Origin: Streptomyces sp. S.PNR 29
GTDB lineage: Bacteria > Actinomycetota > Actinomycetes > Streptomycetales > Streptomycetaceae
Assembly (NCBI RefSeq): GCF_030386795.1
Contig: NZ_JANUQM010000009.1
Location: forward strand, 262,492 to 326,491
Direction of reading: 5' to 3'
Length of the DNA: 64,000 nucleotides
Made by a program: the position numbers and the translations under genes. Positions within the stretch are counted from its first letter, which is position 1. Every line of letters begins with the position of its first letter. Positions 19,143 through 26,969 of the stretch are shown here, piece by piece. The notes beneath the pieces were generated by a model. That model did no database searches. It was given only the letters and a program-made list of their open reading frames with translations, and was not told where the DNA came from.

Positions 19143-20488
19143 ACCGCCAGCTCATCCGCAGCTACATCCTGCTCGTCGCGATCGCCATCGCCCTGTTCAC
19201 CGTGCCGGTGGCGTTCACGCTGACCAAGCAGCTGCGTGACGACACCAAGGAGTCGGTCCTGCGCGAGGCCAAGACCATGGCCCTGCTGCTGGGCGACGGT
19301 ACGACGGCTTCCTGCCAGGCGCTGGACAAGATGGCCGGCGCCTACGGCGACGAGACGCCCGGCGAGGTGCAGGTGACCGGCCCGCCGGACTGCGCGGCGC
19401 ATCTGCGCGGACCGTCCCGGGACGCGGCCCTGACCGAGGCCGTGCGGGACGGGAAGGCCACGACCGACTGGGGCTCGGACTTCATCTGGGGGCGCCACCT
19501 GGTGATCACGGTCCCCGCCTCGAAGGGCGACGAGGTCGTCGGCGCCGTACGGATCGTGTACTCGACCGACCAGCTCACCCGCCGGCTGTGGACGATCTGG
19601 GGCTTCCGGGCGGGGCTGGCCGTCGCCGTCCTGGCGGCCGCGGCCGGGCTCGGCGCGATCGTCGCCCGCCGGCTGACCCGGCCCCTGCGCCAGCTCAACG
19701 AGATGGCCAGCAGGTTCAGCGACGGCGACCTGACCGCCCGTTCGCCGGTGGAGGGGCCGCCGGAGACCCAGACGCTGGCCCGCACGCTCAACCAGGCCGG
19801 CGAACGCCTCGACACGCTGATCGCGTCGCAGCGCATCTTCGTGGCGGACGCCTCGCACCAGCTCCGCACTCCCCTCACGGCCCTGCGGCTGTCGCTGGAC
19901 AACATCGCGGACGGCGTGGACGACGAGTTCGTACGGGAGGACGTGGAGCAGGCCACCGCCGAGGTCGTGCGGATGAGCCGCCTGGTCAACGGACTGCTGG
20001 TGCTGGCGCGGGCGGAGGCGAGGGTGACGGCCACGGAGCCGTTGCCGCTGTGGGACATCGTCAAGGAACGGCTCGCGGTGTGGAGGCCGGCCGCCGACGA
20101 GCGCGGAGTCACCATCGCGCTCAGGGGGAGTGCCGACGGCCGGCTGCTGGTGCTGGCCAGTCCCGGTCACCTGGACCAGGTCCTGGACAACGTGCTGTCC
20201 AACGCCCTGGAGGTCTCACCGGACGGCGGGACGATCACCGTCCGGGTCGAGCCGCGGGGCGACGAGGTGCGGATCGCGGTGCTGGACGAGGGGCCCGGCA
20301 TGTCGGACGCCGAGAAGTCCCGCGCCTTCGACCGCTTCTGGCGCGGCCAGGGCCTGACCGGGAGGGCCGGCTCCGGCCTCGGCCTCACCATCGTCAGGCA
20401 GCTCGTGGCGGACGACGGCGGGACCGTGACCCTGACGGACGCTCCCGGGGGCGGACTGTGCGTGACGACCACGCTCCGCGCCGGCTGA
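19139..20488 (+). CDS. Sensor histidine kinase (partner of the OmpR-type regulator)
   Basis: A 449-residue membrane kinase. One transmembrane helix is at about 8-28 and another at 158-177, enclosing an extracytoplasmic sensor loop of about 130 residues with two cysteines (TASCQ, PPDCAAH). A HAMP domain (RRLTRPLRQLNEMASRFSDGDL), an H-box with His240 in VADASHQLRTPL, and N/G boxes (LDNVLSNALEVS; DEGPGM; GSGLGL) follow. The paired extracellular cysteines could form a disulfide. The gene ends 3 bases before the convergent SnoaL-like gene. Confidence 0.93.
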   Translation: MNRQLIRSYILLVAIAIALFTVPVAFTLTKQLRDDTKESVLREAKTMALLLGDGTTASCQALDKMAGAYGDETPGEVQVTGPPDCAAHLRGPSRDAALTEAVRDGKATTDWGSDFIWGRHLVITVPASKGDEVVGAVRIVYSTDQLTRRLWTIWGFRAGLAVAVLAAAAGLGAIVARRLTRPLRQLNEMASRFSDGDLTARSPVEGPPETQTLARTLNQAGERLDTLIASQRIFVADASHQLRTPLTALRLSLDNIADGVDDEFVREDVEQATAEVVRMSRLVNGLLVLARAEARVTATEPLPLWDIVKERLAVWRPAADERGVTIALRGSADGRLLVLASPGHLDQVLDNVLSNALEVSPDGGTITVRVEPRGDEVRIAVLDEGPGMSDAEKSRAFDRFWRGQGLTGRAGSGLGLTIVRQLVADDGGTVTLTDAPGGGLCVTTTLRAG

Positions 20489-20491
20489 CGG

Positions 20492-21019
20492 TCAGCCCTC
20501 CGGCATCTTGGAGGAGTGGTGGTTGACGATCAGCCACTTGCCGTCCCGCTGCTTCTCCCAGGCGTAGGTGTAGCGGGCCTTGACGGTGCTCTTCGCGCCC
20601 GTGGCGTGGTCGGTGAGGGCGAACTCGTAGACGCCGGTGTCGATGACGCTGTCCTCGTCGAGGACGTTGACGATCGACTCGATCTTCGTGCCGTACGGCT
20701 TGTTCTGCAGGAAGTGCTCGAAGTAGTCGACGATCTCGGCTCTGTCGGTCCTGACGTTGTTGGAGACGGTGGGCAGCAGGACCGCGTCCGCCGCGTACAG
20801 GTCGGCCACCTTCTCCGGGTCGCCGGTCTGCAGCGCGGCGTTCCACTCGTCGAACAGGCCGAGGACCTGGGCCTCGGTCGCCATCTTCGCGGACGGCTTC
20901 GGGGACTTGCCGGCGAAGTCGGCTCCGGCGACCCCGACACCGGCGGCGAAGGTACCGAGGGCGGTGACGGACACCGCGGTGACGAGTGCCGCGCGCTTGC
21001 CTATGGAACGACGGGTCAT
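20492..21019 (-). CDS. Secreted SnoaL/NTF2-like protein (SgcJ/EcaC-type)
   Basis: A 175-residue protein. An N-terminal signal segment (RRSIGKRAALVTAVSVTALGTFAAGVGVAGADF) leads to an NTF2-like cone domain (EAQVLGLFDEWNAALQTGDPEKVADLYAADAVLLPTVSNN; RAEIVDYFEHFLQNKPYGTKIE; WEKQRDGKWLIVNHHSSKMP). The domain resembles the SgcJ/EcaC group and the calmodulin-kinase association domain. Role unknown; secreted NTF2-like proteins often bind small ligands or proteins. The ATG at 21019 has GGAG about 6 bases upstream. Confidence 0.8.
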   Translation of the reverse strand: MTRRSIGKRAALVTAVSVTALGTFAAGVGVAGADFAGKSPKPSAKMATEAQVLGLFDEWNAALQTGDPEKVADLYAADAVLLPTVSNNVRTDRAEIVDYFEHFLQNKPYGTKIESIVNVLDEDSVIDTGVYEFALTDHATGAKSTVKARYTYAWEKQRDGKWLIVNHHSSKMPEG

Positions 21020-21137
21020 CGCAACTCCAGTGCTTCGAGGGGGTTTTTCGCCTCCGCGTTCTCTGCGGTGGAAGTGACTCCAGCTTCGCGTGGCACCGGT
21101 TAGGGGTTGTGCAGCGCACGTACAGGGGACGGACACG

Positions 21138-21362
21138 CTCCGTCTTCAGGCCGCGCTCACCGTGCAGCCACAGCTCAGGGCGTTGTTGCACGCACAGCCT
21201 CTGCAGCCAGGCAACAATCTCGCTGTGATTGCCGTCGGGTACCGGCTTGACCACGACCTTTCCGTTGATGAACTCCAGCCGCACGGTCTCCGGGGCATGG
21301 CGTTCCAGCTCCTCGAACTCCTCGACGGACATCTGCGGCCGGTCCTCGGTCCTGGGGGTCAT
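21138..21362 (-). pseudogene. Truncated Uma2-family endonuclease
   Basis: From ATG 21362 about 75 residues match the N-terminal half of Uma2 (DUF820) proteins: MSVEEFEELERHAPETVRLEFINGK, then VPDGNHSEIVAWLQRL and WLHGERGLKTE. Homology then stops and the frame runs on without any match. The expected second half (with the AxEV/VEVxS and nuclease residues) is absent. An intact, quite different Uma2 gene lies at 37303-37893. The break is probably a deletion or replacement of the 3' half. Confidence 0.65.
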
Positions 21363-21412
21363 GGCGTCGCCTCCTCGACTCCATGGTGCCCTGACCGGCG
21401 CGTCCTGCACGC

Positions 21413-22381
21413 TCACAGCAGCCCTGCCGCGCGGCGGAGTGCGTTGACGCGGTCGGTGACGTCGATGACCTCGTCCGCCCCGGGCAGGCCGCCACCGGAG
21501 CGCTGGCCGGGCAGAAATGTCTCCGGTACGTATCCGGGCACCGGTCCTTCCGCCTCGACCGCCGCCAGGCACTCGCCGCACAGCCCGCCGACGATCTTCG
21601 TCGTGCGCTCGTCCGCGTCGCACAGGCCGCACGCCATGATCACCCGGCTCACGCGGGCCCGCCTGGCGGCCTTCTGCCGGATCTTCGCCTTCTTCGGAGG
21701 CATCTTCTTCTCCAATCGATTGCGGGCGAGTCCGCCCGGGTTGGTGACGTCGGGCGGGAGGCCGTCCGTCAGGGCCCTGCTGATGTCGCCGGGGGTCGCG
21801 CCGCGGTTCAGCCACTCGGCGGCGAGGTGTTCGAGGGAGCGGCAGTCGCTGTCGGACAGCGACATACGGGCGTCGGCGCGACGGACTTCGGCCAGGGCCT
21901 CGTACGCGGTGCTGGGCTCGTCGACGGGCTCGTCCACCGGCTCGACCTGCTCCGCCCGCTCGGGCTCCGGAGCCGGTTCCTCGGCCTGCTCGACACGGGC
22001 CAGGCCCGGCATGTAGTCCTCGGTCACGTCCTTGCCGTGCCGCTCCCGCGCGAAGTCCTCCCACCACTCGGCCGACCTGCGCGTACGCGACCAGTACGTT
22101 CGTGTGACCCACCGCATCGAGTTGTCCTCGACGGTGATGTGCTCCTTGATCCAGCGCAGGTGGCCGGCAAGGGTGATCCGGCCCAGTGAGGTGCGCACGG
22201 CCTGCTGGCCGTAGCGGGGATGCTCCGCCGCGATCGCCTTGTAGCCCATCGCATGGCCGTCTTCGAGGTGGTCGACGAAGACGGCGATCTCGCGGTCGCG
22301 GGGGCTCAGGTGTGCGAAGTCCGGGTCGGCGTGCGGGTCTTCGTCACCCGCAGAGCGTTTGCCGTAACCCGTTTTGGCCAT
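21413..22381 (-). CDS. HTH protein with C-terminal zinc ribbon (MarR-like, uncharacterised)
   Basis: A protein of about 322 residues from ATG 22381. The N-terminal region (SPRDREIAVFVDHLEDGHAMGYKAIAAEHPRYGQQAVRTSLGRI) looks like a winged-HTH with a MarR-type arrangement; an acidic Pro/Glu-rich linker follows; near the C-terminus a basic stretch (EKKMPPKKAKIRQKAARRAR) precedes a four-cysteine knuckle CGLCDAD...GLCGEC. Such proteins recur in streptomycetes without known function. It lies between two accessory remnants and is probably part of the same accessory patch. Confidence 0.6.
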   Translation of the reverse strand: MAKTGYGKRSAGDEDPHADPDFAHLSPRDREIAVFVDHLEDGHAMGYKAIAAEHPRYGQQAVRTSLGRITLAGHLRWIKEHITVEDNSMRWVTRTYWSRTRRSAEWWEDFARERHGKDVTEDYMPGLARVEQAEEPAPEPERAEQVEPVDEPVDEPSTAYEALAEVRRADARMSLSDSDCRSLEHLAAEWLNRGATPGDISRALTDGLPPDVTNPGGLARNRLEKKMPPKKAKIRQKAARRARVSRVIMACGLCDADERTTKIVGGLCGECLAAVEAEGPVPGYVPETFLPGQRSGGGLPGADEVIDVTDRVNALRRAAGLL

Positions 22382-22460
22382 CGGGTGGGACGGGGACGGC
22401 AGGGCGGGGCTAAGGTAGGCGGAAGCCACCATCGAAGGCTCGATTCGATGAGTAGGTCTA

Positions 22461-22496
22461 GGCCCCGGAGCCGGTGTTGGCGCACCGACCGGGGCC
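22461..22496. terminator. Nested GC hairpin downstream of the DUF397/XRE operon
   Basis: Outer arms GGCCCCGG (22461-22468) and CCGGGGCC (22489-22496) enclose inner arms GGTG and CACC around TTGGCG. It follows the DUF397 stop in the direction of transcription and precedes the HTH/zinc gene. The rest of 22382-22666 is comparatively AT-rich, holds an imperfect GGTTGG/CAACC repeat near 22605-22625, and shows no gene. Confidence 0.5.
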
Positions 22497-22666
22497 GATC
22501 TGTTGCCGCGAACCTAGAGCGGCTTTACGTTCCGAAGCAAGCCGATCACGGAACGTCACCCTTTCGAGGTACGCCACCTCAACTCACGTGCAGACTTGGT
22601 GGGTTGGGTTGGATTTCAACCAAACCAAAACCCAGAAACCCACTGGAAGAGCTCGAAGCCCGAGGC

Positions 22667-22849
22667 TCAAGCTCCGGGCTGAACTGCGGAAACGAAGGCC
22701 GCCCAGGCGGGGGCGGTGAGGTGGAGTTCGGGGCCCGCAGGGTTCTTGGAGTCACGGACGTGGATGCTGGTGGAGAACGCCACTTCGACGCAGGCGCCGC
22801 CCTCGTTGTCGCTGTGGCTCGACTTGAACCACGTGAGCTGGTCACTCAT
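22667..22849 (-). CDS. DUF397 small protein
   Basis: A 60-residue protein of the DUF397 family, with the hallmark TWFKSSHSDNEGGACVEVA at the N-terminus, VRDSKNP in the middle and AWAAFVSAV at the end. DUF397 proteins are encoded with DUF5753 HTH regulators in WhiJ-type pairs, where the small protein is thought to modulate DNA binding by its partner, often controlling development or antibiotic production. The ATG overlaps the end of the XRE gene by 4 bases. Confidence 0.9.
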   Translation of the reverse strand: MSDQLTWFKSSHSDNEGGACVEVAFSTSIHVRDSKNPAGPELHLTAPAWAAFVSAVQPGA

Positions 22850-23661
22850 GGCTGATCCACCATCCGCTCGACGAAACGGGCCGACTCAGCAGGACTGAGG
22901 GCCTGCGCTCGGATCATGCTAAGCCGGTCGGTCACTCGGCTGACAACCTCTGGATCGGCCGAAAGTTCGCTGGCGAACGGGCCTTCATTGAAGGCGAACC
23001 GCTCGTGGTCACGAGTCTCCAGCAGCACCATCGGCCCCATGAGCGCGTCACTGAAGGCACGCTCAAAGGGCAGCACCTGCAACGCGACGTTTCGCAACCG
23101 AGACGCCTCCAACAGGCGGTGCAGCTGTTTGACATCCGTCTGAGGGCTACGGAGCACGGCTTCGTACAGTACGAAGCTGAAGGCGACCGTCGGCTTCTGC
23201 TGTACGAGGAGGGCCTGCCTCTCCATTCGTGCCGCGATCCGCTCCTCCACAGTCTCCTGGTCCAGAGCCGGAATGCGGTTCTCGATCAGCGCCCGCGCAT
23301 AGCTCTCGGTCTGCAACAAGCCAGGGATCAAAGAGGCTTCGTACCACCAGAGACTGATCGCCTCCCGCTCCCGAGCCATGAAGTCCTGCGCCCGTACAGG
23401 GAACTTCTCCCTCTGCAGGTACTCCTTCGCCGCGCTCAGCAGCCCCTCCGCCCGGCACAGCTCATCCGCCACGTCGAGCGCCCGCGGCGTCGGCATCCGC
23501 ACCCCCTGCTCCATCGACTTGATGGTGTCCGGGGAGTAGTTGGACGCGGCGGCCAGTTGCTCGCGGCTGACGTTCGCCTTCGTGCGCCAGCGCTTCATCT
23601 GGTTGCCGCTGTATCGCCACATGGCAGGCGGCTGGGAGTTGGAGTTGTACGGGCCCGACAC
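22846..23661 (-). CDS. XRE-family regulator with DUF5753 (WhiJ-like)
   Basis: A regulator of about 271 residues. A cro/C1-type HTH (MKRWRTKANVSREQLAAASNYSPDTIKSMEQGVRMPTPRAL) is followed by a DUF5753 domain (AISLWWYEASLIPGLLQTESYARALI; RMERQALL; VLPFERAFSDALMGPMVLLE). The GTG at 23661 is selected because GGAGG (complement of 23670-23674) is exactly 8 bases upstream; ATG 23622 and GTG 23709 are alternatives. A perfect dyad lies just upstream of the ribosome site. Paired with DUF397, it is likely a self-repressing switch; ligand unknown. Confidence 0.88.
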   Translation of the reverse strand: MSGPYNSNSQPPAMWRYSGNQMKRWRTKANVSREQLAAASNYSPDTIKSMEQGVRMPTPRALDVADELCRAEGLLSAAKEYLQREKFPVRAQDFMAREREAISLWWYEASLIPGLLQTESYARALIENRIPALDQETVEERIAARMERQALLVQQKPTVAFSFVLYEAVLRSPQTDVKQLHRLLEASRLRNVALQVLPFERAFSDALMGPMVLLETRDHERFAFNEGPFASELSADPEVVSRVTDRLSMIRAQALSPAESARFVERMVDQP

Positions 23662-23678
23662 AGTGCGCACCTCCGACA

Positions 23679-23698
23679 GATACACCCCGGCGTGTATC
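23679..23698. promoter_or_regulatory. Dyad operator at the XRE promoter
   Basis: Perfect 7-bp arms GATACAC (23679-23685) and GTGTATC (23692-23698) flank CCCGGC. It sits immediately upstream of the XRE ribosome site and about 50 bases from the divergent small gene, the expected place for an autoregulatory operator. Confidence 0.5.
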
Positions 23699-23745
23699 AC
23701 CTCAGTCACTACCGAGCGTAGCCACACGGGCGCCACCGTGTGACC

Positions 23746-24135
23746 ATGACGAGAGCAATTCACCGCCCCGACTGGGTCCCGGCCGCAGGCCACCAACTCC
23801 ACGTCGCCGGCGTTCACTTCGACGCCGTAAGAATCGAAGGGCTGCGGGGGGAACTGGTCGCCGACTGGCTCATCGAGGCGACCGACGAGGACGCGGGGCC
23901 GATCGTGTGCGAGGCGAGCCGTTCCCGGTGGGTGTACTTCCTGCTCGCGCCGGGTGAGGTGCGCAGGCACCGCTGGCCCCTCGGCGTGCAGCAGTTCGGC
24001 GGCAGGGACGTGCATACCGTCACCTACATCGGGATCCCGGCTCTTGAGGGGAACACCTGGCCGCTGCGCTGGTACAGCGAACCGACGCCGACGGCCCCGT
24101 ACGTGGCGGCCGCGCGCCTGCGGAAACTCCTTTGA
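23746..24135 (+). CDS. Conserved hypothetical protein (129 aa)
   Basis: A protein of about 129 residues, not recognised. It is soluble with no signal peptide and rich in aromatic residues (WVYFLLAPGEVRRHRWPLGVQQFG; WPLRWYSEPTPTAPYVAAARLRKLL). Residue spacing suggests a small beta-rich fold. GTG 23740 or ATG 23746 could start it; neither has a ribosome site. It is divergent from the XRE/DUF397 pair across the dyad and may be the target of that regulator. A bifunctional DNA-primase-like accessory role is sometimes assigned to such proteins, but nothing here shows it. Confidence 0.6.
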   Translation: MTRAIHRPDWVPAAGHQLHVAGVHFDAVRIEGLRGELVADWLIEATDEDAGPIVCEASRSRWVYFLLAPGEVRRHRWPLGVQQFGGRDVHTVTYIGIPALEGNTWPLRWYSEPTPTAPYVAAARLRKLL

Positions 24136-24160
24136 CGGCCCTCGGCCCCGCCGTTACCGT
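24132..24160 (+). promoter_or_regulatory. Strong promoter giving a leaderless phzF-like message
   Basis: TTGACG (24132-24137), 17 bases, TACCGT (24155-24160). The predicted start coincides with the ATG at 24167, and no ribosome site is present. The -35 box overlaps the stop codon of the preceding gene. Confidence 0.6.
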
Positions 24161-24166
24161 CCGCCA

Positions 24167-25003
24167 ATGGAGATATTGCGCTACGTGGCGTTCAGCACCG
24201 ATCCCAAGGGCGGCAACCCGGCGGGTGTCGTGCTCGACGCCACCGGGGTCGACGACGCGACGATGCTGGCGACGGCGGCCGAACTCGGCTACTCGGAGTC
24301 GGCGTTCGTGGTGCCGTCCAGTGACGGCACCCTGGACATCCGGTACTTCAGCCCGCTCGCCGAGGTTCCCTTCTGCGGCCACGCGACGATCGCGACGGCC
24401 GTCGCCTACGCGGAACGGCACGGCACCGGATCCCTGCGGCTGCGCACCCAGGCGGGCCCGGTCACCGTCACCACCGACCGCGCGGCGGACGGCACCGTGG
24501 TGGCGACCCTGGTGAGCGTCGCACCCCGTACGGAGCCGCTCCCGGAGGCCGATCTGGCCGAGTTGCTGGCGATCCTGAACTGGTCCGCCGAGGACCTCGA
24601 CCCGGCGCTGCCGCCACGCGTCGCCTACGCCGGTGCCTGGCACCCGGTCATCGCCGCCGGGAGCCGGGAGCGGCTGGCCGACCTGGACTACGACATGCCC
24701 GCGCTCGCCGCCCTCATGGCCCGCAGGGACTGGACCACCGTCGACCTGGTCCGGCGCGAGTCCCCCACGGTGTTCCACGCCCGCAACCCCTTCCCGCCCG
24801 GCGGTGTCGTCGAGGACCCGGCCACCGGTGCGGCGGCCGCAGCGTTCGGCGGCTATCTGCGGGAGCTCGGACTCGTCGAGACACCCGCCTCCTTGACGAT
24901 CCATCAGGGCGCGGACATGGGACGGCCGAGCACCATCACGGTGACCGTTCCCGAGGAGCCGGGCACGGGCATCGGCGTCACCGGCGCGGCCGTTCAGATC
25001 TGA
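24167..25003 (+). CDS. PhzF-family isomerase/epimerase
   Basis: A 278-residue protein of the PhzF/diaminopimelate-epimerase fold. The N-terminal GGNPAGVVL, the catalytic acid region AELGYSESAFV, FCGHATIATA, and the C-terminal EDPATGAAAAAFGGYL are all family signatures. Members isomerise small carboxylic acids; PhzF itself acts on dihydrohydroxyanthranilate, but most homologues have unknown substrates and there is no phenazine cluster here. Start at ATG 24167 fits a leaderless promoter. Confidence 0.88.
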   Translation: MEILRYVAFSTDPKGGNPAGVVLDATGVDDATMLATAAELGYSESAFVVPSSDGTLDIRYFSPLAEVPFCGHATIATAVAYAERHGTGSLRLRTQAGPVTVTTDRAADGTVVATLVSVAPRTEPLPEADLAELLAILNWSAEDLDPALPPRVAYAGAWHPVIAAGSRERLADLDYDMPALAALMARRDWTTVDLVRRESPTVFHARNPFPPGGVVEDPATGAAAAAFGGYLRELGLVETPASLTIHQGADMGRPSTITVTVPEEPGTGIGVTGAAVQI

Positions 25004-25037
25004 GCGGCCGCGCTTCAGGGCGAACCGAGGATCAGCG

Positions 25038-25715
25038 TCATCCTCGCGGTGTCTTCACCGCGCGGGGCCGCAGCCCCAGCGGCCCCGCGATCTCCTGGGC
25101 CATCACCTTGCCGGCCTCGATCTCCAGGGTCTCGTCGCCCATGCCCTGGTCGGTGTCCAGGCCGTCCAGCTCCGCCAGGGGCTGGTTGAGGCGGACGTGG
25201 GCGACCACCGACTGCAGGGCGCGCAGGGTCGCCGAGGCCGTGGAGCCCCAGTTGGAGAAGTACGAGAACTGCCACCACCACAGGGCCTCCGTGGTGCGGC
25301 CCGCGCGGTAGTGGGCCATGCCGTGGCGCAGGTCGGTGATGACGTCGGTGAGGTCGTCGGAGATACGGGCCGGGACGGGCGCCTTGCGGGGCTCGTAGGG
25401 GTCGAAGACCTCGGAGTAGACGTCGATCGGGTCCAGCAGGCGGGCCAGGTTCTCGCGGAGTTCGTCCACGTCGGGCTCCGGGCCCGGATCGGGCTCGTAG
25501 CGCTCGTCGGGGACGATGTCCTCGTGTGCGCCCAGACGGCCGCCGGCCAGGAGCAGCTGGGAGACCTCCAGGAGGAGGAAGGGGACCGCCGAGTCCGGCT
25601 CGTCGCCCTTCGCTACCTCCGTGACGGCCACCAGGAAGCTCTCGATCTGGTCCGCGATCTGGACCGCGAAGTCGTCCGGGTTCTGGTGGGTCGCGTGCAG
25701 CGTGGCGTCAGACAT
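25038..25715 (-). CDS. DUF5063 protein downstream of recR
   Basis: A 225-residue acidic soluble protein of the DUF5063 group, with conserved PDEYEPDPGPEPDVDELRENLARLLDPIDVYSEVFDPYEP-type segments and ALWWWQFSYFSNWGSTASATLRAL. It overlaps the end of recR by 8 bases, an arrangement typical of streptomycetes, so a link to recombination or nucleoid work is possible but untested. ATG start at 25715. Confidence 0.85.
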   Translation of the reverse strand: MSDATLHATHQNPDDFAVQIADQIESFLVAVTEVAKGDEPDSAVPFLLLEVSQLLLAGGRLGAHEDIVPDERYEPDPGPEPDVDELRENLARLLDPIDVYSEVFDPYEPRKAPVPARISDDLTDVITDLRHGMAHYRAGRTTEALWWWQFSYFSNWGSTASATLRALQSVVAHVRLNQPLAELDGLDTDQGMGDETLEIEAGKVMAQEIAGPLGLRPRAVKTPRG

Positions 25716-26307
25716 CTAGGAGTCGTCTCCCCTCGAAGGCGCGGCCGAGGGTGACCTCGTCCGCGTATTCCAGGTCGCCACCCACCGGGAGGCCGCTGGC
25801 CAGGCGGGTGACCTTGAGGCCCATGGGCTTGATCATGCGGGCGAGGTACGTGGCCGTCGCCTCGCCTTCGAGATTCGGGTCGGTGGCGAGGATCAGCTCG
25901 GTGACCGTGCCGTCGGCCAGGCGGGCCAGGAGTTCCCTGATGCGCAGGTCGTCGGGGCCGACCCCGTCGATGGGGCTGATCGCTCCGCCGAGCACGTGGT
26001 ACCGGCCACGGAACTCGCGGGTGCGCTCGATGGCCACGACGTCCTTCGGTTCCTCCACGACGCAGATGACGGCCGGGTCGCGGCGCGTGTCACGGCAGAT
26101 GCCGCACAGCTCCTCCTGCGCGACGTTGCCGCATGTCGCGCAGAAGCGGACCTTCGCCTTCACCTCCATGAGGGCCTGCGCGAGCCGCCGTACGTCCGTC
26201 GGTTCCGCCTGCAGGATGTGGAAGGCGATCCGCTGCGCGCTCTTGGGACCGACGCCGGGCAACCGCCCCAGCTCGTCGATGAGGTCCTGGACCACGCCTT
26301 CGTACAA
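25708..26307 (-). CDS. recR: Recombination mediator RecR
   Basis: A 199-residue RecR. Helix-hairpin-helix region LIDELGRLPGVGPKSAQRIAFHIL; zinc finger with four cysteines (FCATCGNVAQEELCGICRDTRRD); Toprim domain (ICVVEEPKDVVAIERTREFRGRYHVLGGAISPIDGVGPDDL; TDPNLEGEATATYLAR); a C-terminal Walker-B-like tail with LASGLPVGGDLEYADEVTLGRAFEGR. It loads RecA at gaps with RecF/RecO. It follows ybaB by about 60 bases and is coupled to the DUF5063 gene. Confidence 0.96.
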   Translation of the reverse strand: MYEGVVQDLIDELGRLPGVGPKSAQRIAFHILQAEPTDVRRLAQALMEVKAKVRFCATCGNVAQEELCGICRDTRRDPAVICVVEEPKDVVAIERTREFRGRYHVLGGAISPIDGVGPDDLRIRELLARLADGTVTELILATDPNLEGEATATYLARMIKPMGLKVTRLASGLPVGGDLEYADEVTLGRAFEGRRLLDV

Positions 26308-26366
26308 CGGACTGCCGTCCTTCCTGAGGTTCCTTCAACACGTACGGTAGAGGCCCGTCGGCCGTC

Positions 26367-26711
26367 TTAGAAGGGCAGACCGGGGATGCCGCTGCCACCG
26401 CCCAGGCCCTGGGCGAGCGGGCCGAGCTTCTGCTGCTGCAGCGTCTGCGCGTTCTCGTTGGCCGCCTGGACGGCCGCGACGATCAGGTCGGCGAGGGTCT
26501 CGGTGTCCTCCGGATCCACCGCCTTGGGGTCGATCTGCAGGGCACGGAGCTCGCCGGAGCCGGTGACGGTGGCCTTCACCAGGCCGCCGCCCGCCTGCCC
26601 GTCGACCTCCGTCTGCGCCAGTTCCTCCTGCGCCCGCTGCAGATCCTGCTGCATCTTCTGGGCCTGCTGGAGCAGCTGCTGCATATTGGGCTGGCCACCA
26701 CCGGGGATCAC
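26367..26711 (-). CDS. ybaB: YbaB/EbfC nucleoid-associated protein
   Basis: A 114-residue small DNA-binding protein. A long N-terminal amphipathic helix (MQQLLQQAQKMQQDLQRAQEELAQTEV) leads to a beta-sheet core (GLVKATVTGSGELRALQIDPKAVDPEDTETLADLIVAAV). YbaB forms tweezer-like dimers that bind and bridge DNA. It is encoded just before recR as in most bacteria; dnaX, often upstream elsewhere, is not adjacent. Confidence 0.94.
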   Translation of the reverse strand: MIPGGGQPNMQQLLQQAQKMQQDLQRAQEELAQTEVDGQAGGGLVKATVTGSGELRALQIDPKAVDPEDTETLADLIVAAVQAANENAQTLQQQKLGPLAQGLGGGSGIPGLPF

Positions 26712-26969
26712 GATCAGCTCCTTGCTTCGGTACGGGTTTTCCCGTTCGGCACGAGCCTACGTGGTCCACGCGGGCCTCGCCCCGGCACTCTTTCGAGTGA
26801 GTCGATCGCGTGGCCTATACCTGAGCAAGAACTACTTCCGGGCGGAAAAGTGGTGAAACCCGGGTCTTCGCCACCCATTGGGCGGTAGGAAGGGGTCCGG
26901 CGCGTCAGCCTCGGATGTCACGTGAGCGTCGCCAGGGCGTCACGTACCGTGATCAGGAGGGAGTGCCGG

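Noticed and set aside
22382..22666. Possible tRNA or structured RNA gene
   Set aside because: A T-loop-like GGCTCGATTCG and a GC hairpin are present, but no cloverleaf can be assembled.
20492..24135. Prophage or integrative element
   Set aside because: No integrase, att repeats or phage genes; only accessory-type single genes and a remnant.
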